Positions 23,522 to 32,010 of a stretch of 64,000 bases of DNA are shown here, one piece after another; within the stretch, counting starts at the first letter, position 1; every line of letters begins with the position of its first letter. The translations under genes and the position numbers were made by a program. Where the stretch lies: positions 25,737 through 89,736 of the forward strand of contig DAIUEJ010000006.1 in assembly GCA_036845225.1 (NCBI GenBank). Direction: 5' to 3'. Under the pieces are notes generated by a model. That model had not been told where the DNA came from. It did not search any database and saw only the letters and a list, made by a program, of their open reading frames with translations. This DNA comes from FEN-680 sp036845225 (GTDB lineage: Bacteria; Actinomycetota; Geothermincolia; Fen-727; Anoxymicrobiaceae).

Positions 23522-25441
23522 TTACCTCAGCTTGCGGACGTCGCCCACGCGCACCGTCACGCGGTTCCGATCGAAGTACTCCAGCAGCGGAAGCGCATAC
23601 TTGCGGCTGGTTCCGACCGACTCGCGGAACTCGCTGACCGTTATCCCCTGAGGACCGATGCTCGAGCGCAGCTCTGTCTCGACCCGCGACACGGCCCCGG
23701 GTGAGAAGTAGAGGTCCGGCGAGACCCTCACCAGGCGCCCGTCCTTCTCGGCTATGCCAAGGAGTTCAGCGATGGCCTGCCTGGTCAGACCGAGCTCGTT
23801 CGAAAGCTCACTCACGGTCGGCGGCGAGACCGGGTGGGCGTCGATTCTCTGAACTATCGACGAGAGCATGGTCTCCTGTTCGGACGTGACCGCGGCGGAA
23901 GCCCCTGGCAGCCTGACCACCTTTCCACTCGTTTCAATGATGCCGCCCGCTGAGAGCGCATCCATGAGGATGTCAGCCGACCGCGTGTCCCAGGAAGCCA
24001 GCACCTGTTTCTTGAGGGTTTCCTTGGCGATCCCCTCTGACAGCGGTTTCGCTTCATGGAAATCATGGAGCGCGCCAGTGATCTCATCCGTGAACGCCTG
24101 GTACTTCGCGGCTGAGAGGAATACCTGGGCGCTCTTCTCGCCCAGTGAGATTGCCTGTCCGGATCCGGTGAGGTCCTTCAGCCCCTCCTCCACGACTTCC
24201 GGCGCGAAACCCGATGCGAGCGCGAGCGCCTCACGGGAGGCCGGCTCCTCCCTCCTTTCGAGGAGCACCCGCACCACCGCCGCCGCCTCACCTGATTCCA
24301 GCTCCCCGAACTGCCTGACGGCGTTCGGGTCTTTGACTTTGTGCTTGGACGGGTGGGCGTCCACGACCGCTCCGCCGCCGATAGTGGTAACCGGCGAGTA
24401 GCTCCTTACCACAAACCGGTCGCCTGGCGCCACGACCACCACCTCTTCAAGGCGAAGCTGCGCCTGCCGGGACTCACCGGGCCTGAGGAGGTCTCCCTCG
24501 AGCGGGTACAGCCGTCCGAGGATTTCACGCGTGCCGTGGTGGAAGCGGATCCTGGCGCCCCGCTTGACCTGCTTCGGCCAGTCGCGCAGAAGGCGCACGC
24601 GGGCGTCGATCATGTACGTGGGGCGCAGGTAGCCGGGCTCGGCGAGAACGTCCCCGCGCAGGACCTGGTCCCTCGCGACCCCGGCGAGGTTGACCGCCAC
24701 GCGCTCGCCGGCATAGACGAGCTCTCGTTCGGAGTCGTGGACTTCCAGCGACCGGACACGCACCTCGTCGCCGCGCGGCAGCAGCTCCAGCCGCTGGCCC
24801 GTCGATATGCTGCCGCTCCAGAGGGTGCCGGTGACCACCGTCCCGATGCCGCGCAGAGTGAACACCCGGTCCACGGGGAGCCTCGCCGGAAGCGCCTCGT
24901 CTTTCAAGTGGACCTGCGCCGCCTGGCGCTCTATTACCGACCTGAGCTCATCAATGCCCTCTCCCGTGATGCCCGACACCGGAACCACGGGGGAGCCCTC
25001 GAGAGGGGTGCCTTCCAGCAGCTCGCCCACCTCGTCCTCGACCAGCGGGATGAGGTCGGGCTCGACCGCGTCGATTTTGGTGATGGCGACCACGCCCCGG
25101 GAGACGCCGAGCAGGTCCAGGATCGCCAGGTGCTCCCTCGTCTGTGGCATCACCCCGTCGTCGGCCGCGACCACCAGCAGCGCGAGGTCGACGCCTGTGG
25201 CTCCAGCCATCATGTTGCGCACGAAGTTCTCGTGACCGGGAACATCCACGATACCTACGGTCGAACCGTCGGAGAGGACCATGGGCGCGAAGCCGAGGTC
25301 GATGGAGATGCCGCGTTCCTTTTCCTCCGCGAGGCGGTCGGTGTCGCGGCCGGTGAGCGCTTTGACGAGGACCGTCTTGCCGTGGTCGATGTGCCCGGCG
25401 GTCCCGATGATGAGATTTCGGCGCGCTGCGGGTGTAGTCAA
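23522..25441 (-). CDS. selB: Selenocysteine-specific elongation factor SelB
   Basis: GTPase that delivers Sec-tRNA to UGA codons marked by SECIS hairpins, about 639 aa. G motifs: GTAGHIDHGKT (G1), DVPGHENFVRNM (G3) and ITKIDAVE (G4). Beta-barrel domains follow, then winged helices at the C-terminus that bind SECIS RNA. The start is best at TTG 25441, six bases after GGAG; a TTG at 25462 would add seven residues and overlap the selA stop. It is coupled to selA upstream and tRNA-Sec lies just downstream. It should read the hairpins in fdhA and selD in this window. Confidence 0.95.
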   Translation of the reverse strand: MTTPAARRNLIIGTAGHIDHGKTVLVKALTGRDTDRLAEEKERGISIDLGFAPMVLSDGSTVGIVDVPGHENFVRNMMAGATGVDLALLVVAADDGVMPQTREHLAILDLLGVSRGVVAITKIDAVEPDLIPLVEDEVGELLEGTPLEGSPVVPVSGITGEGIDELRSVIERQAAQVHLKDEALPARLPVDRVFTLRGIGTVVTGTLWSGSISTGQRLELLPRGDEVRVRSLEVHDSERELVYAGERVAVNLAGVARDQVLRGDVLAEPGYLRPTYMIDARVRLLRDWPKQVKRGARIRFHHGTREILGRLYPLEGDLLRPGESRQAQLRLEEVVVVAPGDRFVVRSYSPVTTIGGGAVVDAHPSKHKVKDPNAVRQFGELESGEAAAVVRVLLERREEPASREALALASGFAPEVVEEGLKDLTGSGQAISLGEKSAQVFLSAAKYQAFTDEITGALHDFHEAKPLSEGIAKETLKKQVLASWDTRSADILMDALSAGGIIETSGKVVRLPGASAAVTSEQETMLSSIVQRIDAHPVSPPTVSELSNELGLTRQAIAELLGIAEKDGRLVRVSPDLYFSPGAVSRVETELRSSIGPQGITVSEFRESVGTSRKYALPLLEYFDRNRVTVRVGDVRKLR

Positions 25442-25458
25442 GAGGATCTCCGTGCCGG

Positions 25459-26877
25459 TCAATCCAGGGACGCTATGGCGCGCGAGAGCAACCGGACCTC
25501 CGCGTCAGCCACCGTACGAAGGTCGAGCAGGAGGGCCTCGTCTTTGACGCGTGCCAGGACCGGCGGCTCGGCTCCCCTGAGGCGCTCCTCGATCGTATCG
25601 GCAGAGAGGGACTCATGGGTGATACGCACACAGTATGTCGGGATCTCGGCTGTTGGGAGCGAGCCGCCCCCGGCGCGAGAAACCTCTGCGACCACCTCGG
25701 TCTCGAAACCGGCGAGGCCGGCCGAATCGACCGCTCGCTTCAGGCGCCTGGCGCGAGCCCGCACCGCATCCTCCGGCTCCGCCATCATCCGCAGCGCGGG
25801 AAGTTCCTTGAAGGCCGCTGCCGGGTCGAGGCAGGCGCGCAGCGTCGACTCGAGGGCCGCAACCGACATCTTGTCGATGCGCAGCGCCCGGGCGAGCGGG
25901 TGCTTGCGCACTGCCTCGACGTACTCCCGCGAGCCGACGATGATCCCCGACTGTGGGCCGCCGAGAAGCTTGTCCCCGCTGAACGTCACGAGGTCGGTTC
26001 CCGCCGCTATGCTCGCGGCGGCGGTGTGCTCCCCGGTGAGGCCGGCCGGCGCCAGGTCGAGAAGAGAGCCGCTGCCCATATCCTCCACCACGGGGACGAA
26101 GTGCTGCCTGCCCAGCTCCACGAGTTCGGCGAGCGGCACGTCCTCGGTGTAACCGACGATGCGGAAGTTGCTCTGGTGTATCTTCATGATAAGGGCCGTA
26201 TCGGGCCCTATCGCGTTCGAGTAGTCGGAGGCCCGCGTGCGGTTGGTCGTGCCGACCTCGATGAGCCGTGCCCCGCTCTGGTGCATGATGTCCGGCAGCC
26301 TGAACGAATCCCCGATCTCGACCAACTCGCCGCGGGACACCACGACCTCTCTGCCCTTTGCCAGCGCGGCGAGCACGAGCAGCACCGCCGCGGCGTTGTT
26401 GTTGACCACCAACGCGGCATCAGCCCCGGTGAGCCAGCGGAGAAGTTCTCCCACATGGTCCTGCCGCGAGCCGCGCTGACCGTCGGCCAGCCGGTACTCC
26501 AGGTTCGAGTAGCCGACGCAAGCGTCGCGCACGGACTCGAGAGCTGCGGCTGAGAGCGGTGACCTGCCGAGGTTTGTGTGGAGTATCACGCCGGTCGCGT
26601 TGATCACCTTGCGAAGCGAAGGCCGCATGAGCCGCGCCGCCTCGGCGGCGACTCGATCGCCGAGAGAACTCAGCGACAGGTCTGCCTCTGAGATCCCCTT
26701 GCCGGAGAGTATCGCATCGCGTGCATCGTCGACGACTTCGCGCGCCGCGTGGGTCACGACGTTTCTGGGGATACCCTGAACCGCAGTGGAGGAGTCTACT
26801 GACTCGACCAGCTCGTTCACCTGCGGGATGAGTCGCAGGAGGCCTTGCCTGTTTTCGTCGGGGGGATTCATGGTCAT
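25459..26877 (-). CDS. selA: L-seryl-tRNA(Sec) selenium transferase SelA
   Basis: PLP enzyme that converts Ser-tRNA(Sec) to Sec-tRNA(Sec) with selenophosphate, 470-472 aa. The PLP lysine is K303 in TFSGDKLLGGPQSG. VINATGVILHTNLGRSPLS and GYSNLEYRLADGQRGSR are the classic family segments. The start is ATG 26877 or ATG 26871; neither has a clear ribosome site and the yedF stop is only a few bases upstream, so the gene probably depends on translation from yedF. The selenophosphate donor comes from the SelD encoded two genes upstream. Confidence 0.95.
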   Translation of the reverse strand: MTMNPPDENRQGLLRLIPQVNELVESVDSSTAVQGIPRNVVTHAAREVVDDARDAILSGKGISEADLSLSSLGDRVAAEAARLMRPSLRKVINATGVILHTNLGRSPLSAAALESVRDACVGYSNLEYRLADGQRGSRQDHVGELLRWLTGADAALVVNNNAAAVLLVLAALAKGREVVVSRGELVEIGDSFRLPDIMHQSGARLIEVGTTNRTRASDYSNAIGPDTALIMKIHQSNFRIVGYTEDVPLAELVELGRQHFVPVVEDMGSGSLLDLAPAGLTGEHTAAASIAAGTDLVTFSGDKLLGGPQSGIIVGSREYVEAVRKHPLARALRIDKMSVAALESTLRACLDPAAAFKELPALRMMAEPEDAVRARARRLKRAVDSAGLAGFETEVVAEVSRAGGGSLPTAEIPTYCVRITHESLSADTIEERLRGAEPPVLARVKDEALLLDLRTVADAEVRLLSRAIASLD

Positions 26878-26880
26878 TAA

Positions 26881-27480
26881 TTATAGGGAAACGAGCAGGT
26901 CCGCGCCAACCATCGTCGCATGGATATCGTACATGTTGCTGACGTGCCCCGCTTTCAGCTTCTCCTTGAGGCCATAGAAATCCAGGCACGTGCCGCATAC
27001 CAGCACCTCGGCGCCTGCTTCCTCGAGCCGGGCGACGTGGGCCGCAGTCTCGTCATCCTCGGTGACCAGACGGACGCCGCTGTTCAGAAATATGATCGCC
27101 GAGGGCGTGGTCTCACTTTCTGCGGCGGCGTAGAGGAACATCTTCATGAGCGTCCTGCCCAGCTCGGGGTCTCCGGTCCCGACCTGGTCGCTCGCGATAA
27201 AGATCACCCGGCCCGCGGACGGACCGCACTGTGCCTGCTCGGATCCGCTCCCGGCTACGGCCGCCTTGTCCCCGGGCTCGACTGAGATCAGGTATCCGCC
27301 TTCTGCCTGCCTGCCTTCGGCCCGGCACCCGGCGGTCCGCGAGAAACGCAGCACGTTGTCTCGCGCCGTCTCGTTGTCGACGAAGACCGTGAACGGACCG
27401 CTGCCGCTATCGAGCATCCGCCTGGTGCGGAGAACGGGTTCCGGGCACCTGAGGCCGGCGCAGTCGATGTCCGGCTTCAT
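26881..27480 (-). CDS. yedF: Sulfurtransferase-like selenium metabolism protein YedF
   Basis: Two-domain protein of 199 aa linked by synteny to selenium use. The N-terminal TusA-like domain has the CPEPV motif (DCAGLRCPEPVLRTRRML), the sulfur or selenium carrier cysteine. The C-terminal DsrE-like domain carries VLVCGTCLDFYGLKEKLK. The start ATG 27480 follows AAAGG, and only two bases lie between it and the selD stop. Function is not settled in the family; it may shuttle selenium to SelD or act in selenium storage. Here it sits between selD and selA, the commonest arrangement. Confidence 0.88.
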   Translation of the reverse strand: MKPDIDCAGLRCPEPVLRTRRMLDSGSGPFTVFVDNETARDNVLRFSRTAGCRAEGRQAEGGYLISVEPGDKAAVAGSGSEQAQCGPSAGRVIFIASDQVGTGDPELGRTLMKMFLYAAAESETTPSAIIFLNSGVRLVTEDDETAAHVARLEEAGAEVLVCGTCLDFYGLKEKLKAGHVSNMYDIHATMVGADLLVSL

Positions 27481-27482
27481 CG

Positions 27483-28538
27483 TCAACCTTTCTCTGAGTG
27501 ACTTATAGTGACGACAGGGACCTCGGCTTCGGTGATCCGGCCGATGATGCCCGCGTGGGGCGCGGGCCCGGCGCGGAGCTCGGAGACGATATCCTCCGCT
27601 TCGCTCGCCTCGACAGCAGCGAGGAGCCCCCCGGACGTCTGCGGGTCAAACATGCAGGTCACGATGAACTCTTCCACTCCTGCTGTCGCCACGTCAACGC
27701 GTCTCTCTTCGAGACACTCCTGCCGGCTGTTGCGCGGGGCCATGCCAAGGGCGACCATCTCGAGGGTCCTCGGGAACAACCGGACACCGGAAGCCCAGAT
27801 CTCCGCGCCCGCACCTGCGGCCCGGGCCAACTCGTACAGGTGGCCGGCGAGCCCGAAGCCGGTGACGTCCGTCATCGCGTGGACGCCGTGTGAGGAGATG
27901 ACCGCGGCCGCCGCCCCGTTCAGCGTGCACATGGAGGCAACGACCTCTTCCATGTCCTCCTCTGACACCTGCTCCGCCTTCAGCGCCGTTGCCATGATCC
28001 CGGTCCCGATCGGCTTTGTGAGGATGAGCAGGTCGCCGGGCTTCGCGCCCCGGATGGTGACCATGTCGGGGAGCGTTACCGTGCCCGTCACAGCCAGGCC
28101 ATACTTCAGCTCGTCATCCTCGATAGTGTGTCCTCCGGCGACAACCGCACCCGCCTCGTGGACCTTGTCGTACCCACCGAGCAGTATCGCCTTCAGTACC
28201 TCCCTGTCCATGTCACACGGAAACGCCGCGATGTTCATGGCGGTGATCGGTTTCGCGTTCATTGCGTAGATATCGGAAAGGGCGTTGGCCGCGGCGACCT
28301 GGCCAAACGTGTAAGGGTCGTCCACGATGGGAGGGAAGAAGTCGACGGTCTGGACGAGAGCGAGGTCGTCGTACAGGAGATAGACGCCCGCGTCGTCACC
28401 CATGTGGATCGACGACAGCAGCTCCTCCGCGTCCTCTTCCGGCAGCTCGGCCAGCAGCTTCTCAAGGTCACCCGGACCCATCTTCGCCGCTCACCCCGCC
28501 CTCTGGGAATAGCTGGTCAGCTTTATCTTGTCGGTCAA
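27483..28538 (-). CDS. selD: Selenide, water dikinase SelD, itself a selenoprotein
   Basis: Makes selenophosphate from selenide and ATP, 351 aa. The usual reading from ATG 28481 loses the catalytic N-terminus. Reading upstream in frame gives LTDKIKLTSYSQRAG-U-AAKMGPGDLE, with TGA at 28491-28493 at the position of the catalytic Cys/Sec, followed by the conserved Lys three residues later. TTG 28538 has GGAGGGG six bases upstream, which decides the start. The ATP and metal segments follow: GDDAGVY, TVDFFPPIVDDPYTFGQ, ANALSDIYAMN and GGHTIEDDELKYG. The enzyme is therefore needed for its own synthesis. It precedes yedF by two bases. Confidence 0.93.
28466..28493 (-). promoter_or_regulatory. Sec UGA of selD with short SECIS-like hairpin
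   Basis: On the minus strand, TGA (28493-28491) is followed 12 nt later by GGTC-CGGGT-GACC (28478-28466), a short stem with G residues in the apical loop. The spacing fits a bacterial SECIS; the stem is short. Confidence 0.65.
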
Positions 28539-28571
28539 GACCGCCCCTCCATGCCCGCAGGCCTCCAGCGC

Positions 28572-28814
28572 TCAGCGCTCGTGTCGTTGCTTTGCATAAG
28601 GATACAGCAACCGGTATCCCTCGTGACCAGCGAGTGCGCCTTGCACCTTTTCCACCTCGGCTTCGTTGACCAGAAGCGATATCCCGCATCCCGAGGAGAA
28701 TTCGACGGGCGTCGGGATGACCGCCACAGTCACCATGGCAGCCTTCAGCTCTCGCTCCGCCTTCAGCGCGTGACTGGTCGAATCGAAGACCACGAGGCCG
28801 TAATGCTCTTCCAA
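28572..28814 (-). CDS. DUF3343 protein of the selenium cluster
   Basis: Small soluble protein of about 80 aa, DUF3343 family (putative Se/S carrier-like). The domain begins YGLVVFDSTSHALKAERELK and has the conserved cysteine pair in SSGCGISLLV, then a GYRLLYPY end. The start at TTG 28814 has purine-rich GGAAGCAGAGAG ahead of it and gives a domain of normal family length. A longer frame reaching 29009 would add 65 residues unlike the family and run back towards the hydrogenase promoter. It lies at the head of the minus-strand sel cluster, 34 bp before selD. DUF3343 often occurs beside selD and yedF. Confidence 0.8.
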   Translation of the reverse strand: MEEHYGLVVFDSTSHALKAERELKAAMVTVAVIPTPVEFSSGCGISLLVNEAEVEKVQGALAGHEGYRLLYPYAKQRHER

Positions 28815-29010
28815 CTCTCTGCTTCCGTTAGTGGGCTCATTAACACTGCTAATAGATTCTATCTGATTTTTGTTATGAGGTGCACCCGCGATCCGCGTGC
28901 GAGTGGCGGGAGAAAATGGTAACGAATCGGGGCACAGTCCTATGTACAGACGATTCGAAAGAGAAGAGGTCCAGATGGTTTCAGCTTCTTGCCAGATGCG
29001 CGTGGGCATA
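28815..29010. other. Intergenic stretch between divergent sel and hydrogenase operons, left part
   Basis: No gene supported. The upstream frame of the DUF3343 gene is open here but lacks family similarity. I see no strong minus-strand promoter. The right part (29011-29265) is annotated separately as promoter, hairpin and terminator. Confidence 0.5.
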
Positions 29011-29041
29011 TTGACAAATTGGCTAACCCAATGCTTATAAT
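29011..29041 (+). promoter_or_regulatory. Strong sigma-70 type promoter for the hydrogenase operon
   Basis: Both hexamers are perfect: TTGACA at 29011-29016 and TATAAT at 29036-29041, with a 19-bp spacer, longer than the optimal 17. Transcription would start near 29048, giving a leader of about 220 nt before the hydrogenase start at 29266. Confidence 0.8.
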
Positions 29042-29083
29042 CTCACGATTATTTAAGTACCTAATGAATATGTCAGAAAGTGA

Positions 29084-29128
29084 GGGGGGCATCTCAAGCG
29101 ATTGAGGAAATCGCAGGAGATGCCCCCT
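29084..29128 (+). ncRNA. Long leader hairpin of the hydrogenase operon
   Basis: Outer stem GGGGGCATCTC (29085-29095) with GAGATGCCCCC (29117-29127), extended by a G-U pair, and inner stem GCGATT (29098-29103) with AATCGC (29109-29114) around loop GAGGA, joined by small AA/AG internal loops. It starts about 36 nt after the predicted transcription start. The arms can also pair with the terminator downstream. Confidence 0.75.
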
Positions 29129-29199
29129 GACGACATGAAGGATAGAAGGATTTTGACGGCTTGTCTGTTCAATATATTGGCGGCAGCGTTCAAATAGGG

Positions 29200-29226
29200 A
29201 ATGCCCCTTCAGCGGGTATTTTTTTT
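29200..29226 (+). terminator. Intrinsic terminator in the hydrogenase leader
   Basis: ATGCCC (29201-29206) pairs with GGGTAT (29214-29219) around CTTCAGC, followed by eight T residues. It ends 40 bp before the hydrogenase start and lies downstream of the strong promoter, so it can only act as an attenuator or end a short leader RNA. Confidence 0.7.
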
Positions 29227-29265
29227 ATGAATTGTGAATGTCAGAACTACAGGAGGTGAAGGTTC

Positions 29266-30417
29266 TTGACGGGTAAAATGGTAACCAGGCGCCAGTTCCT
29301 GAAGCACGCTGGCGCAACGGCGGCCCTTTTAGGTCTGTCGGAAGCGATGATCCCGCAGCTGGCCAAAGCTCTCCAGGAGCTTGCCGCCGGGAAGCCCCCG
29401 ATTATCTGGATACAGGGACAGAACTGTACGGGATGTTCCATCTCGTTCCTGAATTCCAATTATCCGGGCGTCGCAGAACTGGTGCTTGACAAGCTCTCCG
29501 TCCGCTATCACCCCAACGTGATGGCTGGCACCGGTCAGACTGCCGTTCAGGCGATCAAGGACACAGTCGCAGCCGCTAAGGGCGGCAAGGGCTTCTACGT
29601 GTTGGTCGTCGAGGGCCCGGTCCCGACCAGTGAGAACGGCGAATACTGCACGTTCGGGCTGACCGACAAGACGAAGACTCTCGCGAACACCAACGTGCAG
29701 GTCCCGGGCGACAAGACCATCAACGAGTGGATGCAGGAGCTCGTGCCGGGCGCGGCCGCGGTCATCGCGAACGGCAACTGCGCGGCGTTCGGTGGCATCC
29801 CCGCGGCGAACGCCTCAACGACCGGGTCCACACCGGTGAGCGAGGTAGTCGCCAAGATCGACCCCAAGAAGCCGATGGTCAACGTCGGCGGCTGCCCGTC
29901 CCACCCTGACTGGTTCGTGGGAACCGCGCTTCAGGCTCTCATCGCCCTGGGCGTGCTCCCGGGTGGAACACCGCTCAACCTGAACGAGAACAAGATGTCG
30001 AAGACTTTCTTCGGCCAGCTCATCCACGAGAACTGCGAGCGCCGCGCGTCTTTCGACGCGGGCCTGTTCCTCGAGGACTGGAATGACGCGAGCCCGGACA
30101 TGAGGCTCTGCATGTTCAAGCAGGGCTGCAAGGGCCCGGTAACCTACGCGGACTGCCCCACCAGGCGCTGGAACTCGGCGGTTAACTGGTGTGTCGGAGC
30201 GAACGGTCCGTGCCACGGGTGCGCATCGCCCCAGTTCTATAAGGAACTCGCACCGCTCTACGAGCCCCTTCCGAACGTCAACTTCGCGGGCATAACCCCG
30301 GCGGCCGACGTTCTCGGCTGGGTCGCGGCTGGCGCGACCGCGGTCGGTGTCGGGGCGCATTACCTGTACAAACAACTGGGACACAAACTCGAAGAAGCCG
30401 AAGGTGGTGAGAAATAG
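29266..30417 (+). CDS. [NiFe]-hydrogenase small subunit, Tat-exported and membrane-anchored
   Basis: Electron-transfer subunit of an extracytoplasmic group 1-like uptake hydrogenase, 383 aa. Tat signal TRRQFLKHAG at residues 7-16. The proximal cluster begins with C54 and C57 (GQNCTGCSISFL); further ligands lie in NGNCAAFGG and VGGCPSHP. The medial and distal cluster region has CMFKQGCKGP, ADCPTRRWN, CVGANGPCHGC. A C-terminal hydrophobic helix (LGWVAAGATAVGVGAHYLY) anchors it. TTG 29266 is the start since AGGAGGTGA lies seven bases upstream; ATG 29278 is too far. Its last base is the first base of the large-subunit GTG. Confidence 0.93.
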   Translation: MTGKMVTRRQFLKHAGATAALLGLSEAMIPQLAKALQELAAGKPPIIWIQGQNCTGCSISFLNSNYPGVAELVLDKLSVRYHPNVMAGTGQTAVQAIKDTVAAAKGGKGFYVLVVEGPVPTSENGEYCTFGLTDKTKTLANTNVQVPGDKTINEWMQELVPGAAAVIANGNCAAFGGIPAANASTTGSTPVSEVVAKIDPKKPMVNVGGCPSHPDWFVGTALQALIALGVLPGGTPLNLNENKMSKTFFGQLIHENCERRASFDAGLFLEDWNDASPDMRLCMFKQGCKGPVTYADCPTRRWNSAVNWCVGANGPCHGCASPQFYKELAPLYEPLPNVNFAGITPAADVLGWVAAGATAVGVGAHYLYKQLGHKLEEAEGGEK

Positions 30418-31997
30418 TGGCGCAAGTAATCAGTATCGACCCCGTAACCAGGATAGAGGGCCATTTACGGATCGACGTCGAGGTCACCAACGGAGTGGTC
30501 ACGGACGCCTGGTCCTCAGGCACTATGTTCCGCGGCTACGAGATGCTCATCCAGGGCAAGCACCCCTGGGACGCGCAGCAGGTCATGGAGCGCATATGCG
30601 GGGTCTGCCCCCTCGTGCACGGCACGGCGGCTTCTTACAACCTCGACTCCGCGATGGGTGTCACTCTTCCCGACAACGCAAGGTTGATCCGCAACCTGGC
30701 ACTGGGAGCGAACTTCATCCAGTCGCACATCCTGCACTTCTATCACCTGGTGGCACTGGACTACATCGACGTGACCGCGGTGCTGCAGTATTCAGGCAGC
30801 GACCCGGGGCTCAAGCTGCTGCGCGACAACGTCGCAGCGCTGGCGGCCACCAAGGACCTGTACCCGTTCCTGCCCCGCTACGCGGCGCCGGATTACATCG
30901 GCGAGGCCGGTGGGCCCGGGGACCCGAACCTGGCGACGGAGCTGGTGGGTCACTACGTGCAGGCTTTCGAGATGCGCAAGAAGGCCCAGGAGATGCTCAC
31001 CATCTTCTACGGCCGCATGCCTTCGTTCGTGGGCACCATACCGGGCGGCGTGACCACGCCTCCGACGCTCTCGAACATCGCTGCCTTCCGCTCGAGGCTG
31101 CACGACCTGCAGGCGTGGATCAACGATGTCTACGTCGCCGACGTCAAGGCGATCGCGACCATCCCCGCTTACTCCGCGTTCATCAAGGCCGGCGACTCCG
31201 GCGGAAACTTCCTGGCCTACGGCGGGTTCGACCAGAACCAGCGGGGCACTGAGAAGTACTTCCCGACGGGCGTCATCACGGACTACGGCGTGCTGTCACC
31301 GGGGCCGTTCGACGAGAAGCAGATAACAGAGTCGGTCAAGTACTCCTGGTACAACGACTCCACCGAAGGCCTACAGCCGGCGGTCGGCAAGACAGAGCCT
31401 CAGGTAGGAAAGGCCGGGGCGTACTCGTTCCTCAAGGCTCCGCGCCTTAACGGCAAGCCGATGGAGGTAGGCCCGCTGGCGCGCCAGCTTGTAAAGAAAG
31501 ATCCGGCGTTCATGGCGCTGGCCACTGCGCTCGGGGTACTGACGCCGCCCGTGAAGTTCGGGATCATCCCGAGGATCGGCGCGCGCGCCGTCGAGACACT
31601 GCTCATCTCCCTGGAGATGGACAAGTGGCTCGACCAGCTCACGCTGGGCATAGGCAAGAACATCTGGGACCCCAAGGGCCGCGACATTCCGAACTCGTCG
31701 AACGGCATGGGCCTCGTCGAGGGCCCGCGCGGCGCGCTCGGACACTGGATCACGATAAGCGACGGGAAGACCGGGAACTACCAGGCAGTCGTGCCGACGA
31801 CGTGGAACGCGTCGCCGCGGGACAAGGCCGGGAACCGGGGCCCGATCGAGACCTCTCTCATCGGCATCCCCGTCCCGGACGTGACCAACCCGATCAACGT
31901 CGTGAGGTGCGTCCGGTCGTTCGACCCCTGCATCGCCTGCGCGGTGCACATCATCCATCCCGAGCACAATGGTGTCCTAGAATTCCGAGTGGTCTAA
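30417..31997 (+). CDS. [NiFe]-hydrogenase large subunit
   Basis: Catalytic subunit with the Ni-Fe site, 526 aa before processing. L1 motif RICGVCPLVHG has C61 and C64; L2 motif DPCIACAVH has C505, C508 and H511. A 15-residue tail after H511 is the part a maturation protease removes, and such a protease is encoded at 35168. All four nickel ligands are Cys; none is Sec, despite the Sec machinery next door. It starts at GTG 30417 on the last base of the small-subunit stop. The RIEGHLRIDVEV N-terminus is standard. Exported together with the small subunit's Tat signal. Confidence 0.95.
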   Translation: MAQVISIDPVTRIEGHLRIDVEVTNGVVTDAWSSGTMFRGYEMLIQGKHPWDAQQVMERICGVCPLVHGTAASYNLDSAMGVTLPDNARLIRNLALGANFIQSHILHFYHLVALDYIDVTAVLQYSGSDPGLKLLRDNVAALAATKDLYPFLPRYAAPDYIGEAGGPGDPNLATELVGHYVQAFEMRKKAQEMLTIFYGRMPSFVGTIPGGVTTPPTLSNIAAFRSRLHDLQAWINDVYVADVKAIATIPAYSAFIKAGDSGGNFLAYGGFDQNQRGTEKYFPTGVITDYGVLSPGPFDEKQITESVKYSWYNDSTEGLQPAVGKTEPQVGKAGAYSFLKAPRLNGKPMEVGPLARQLVKKDPAFMALATALGVLTPPVKFGIIPRIGARAVETLLISLEMDKWLDQLTLGIGKNIWDPKGRDIPNSSNGMGLVEGPRGALGHWITISDGKTGNYQAVVPTTWNASPRDKAGNRGPIETSLIGIPVPDVTNPINVVRCVRSFDPCIACAVHIIHPEHNGVLEFRVV

Positions 31998-32010
31998 AGG
32001 GGGTGTCCGT

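Noticed and set aside
28815..29009. N-terminal extension of the DUF3343 protein
   Set aside because: The extra 65 residues do not fit the family size, and TTG 28814 has its own purine-rich site.
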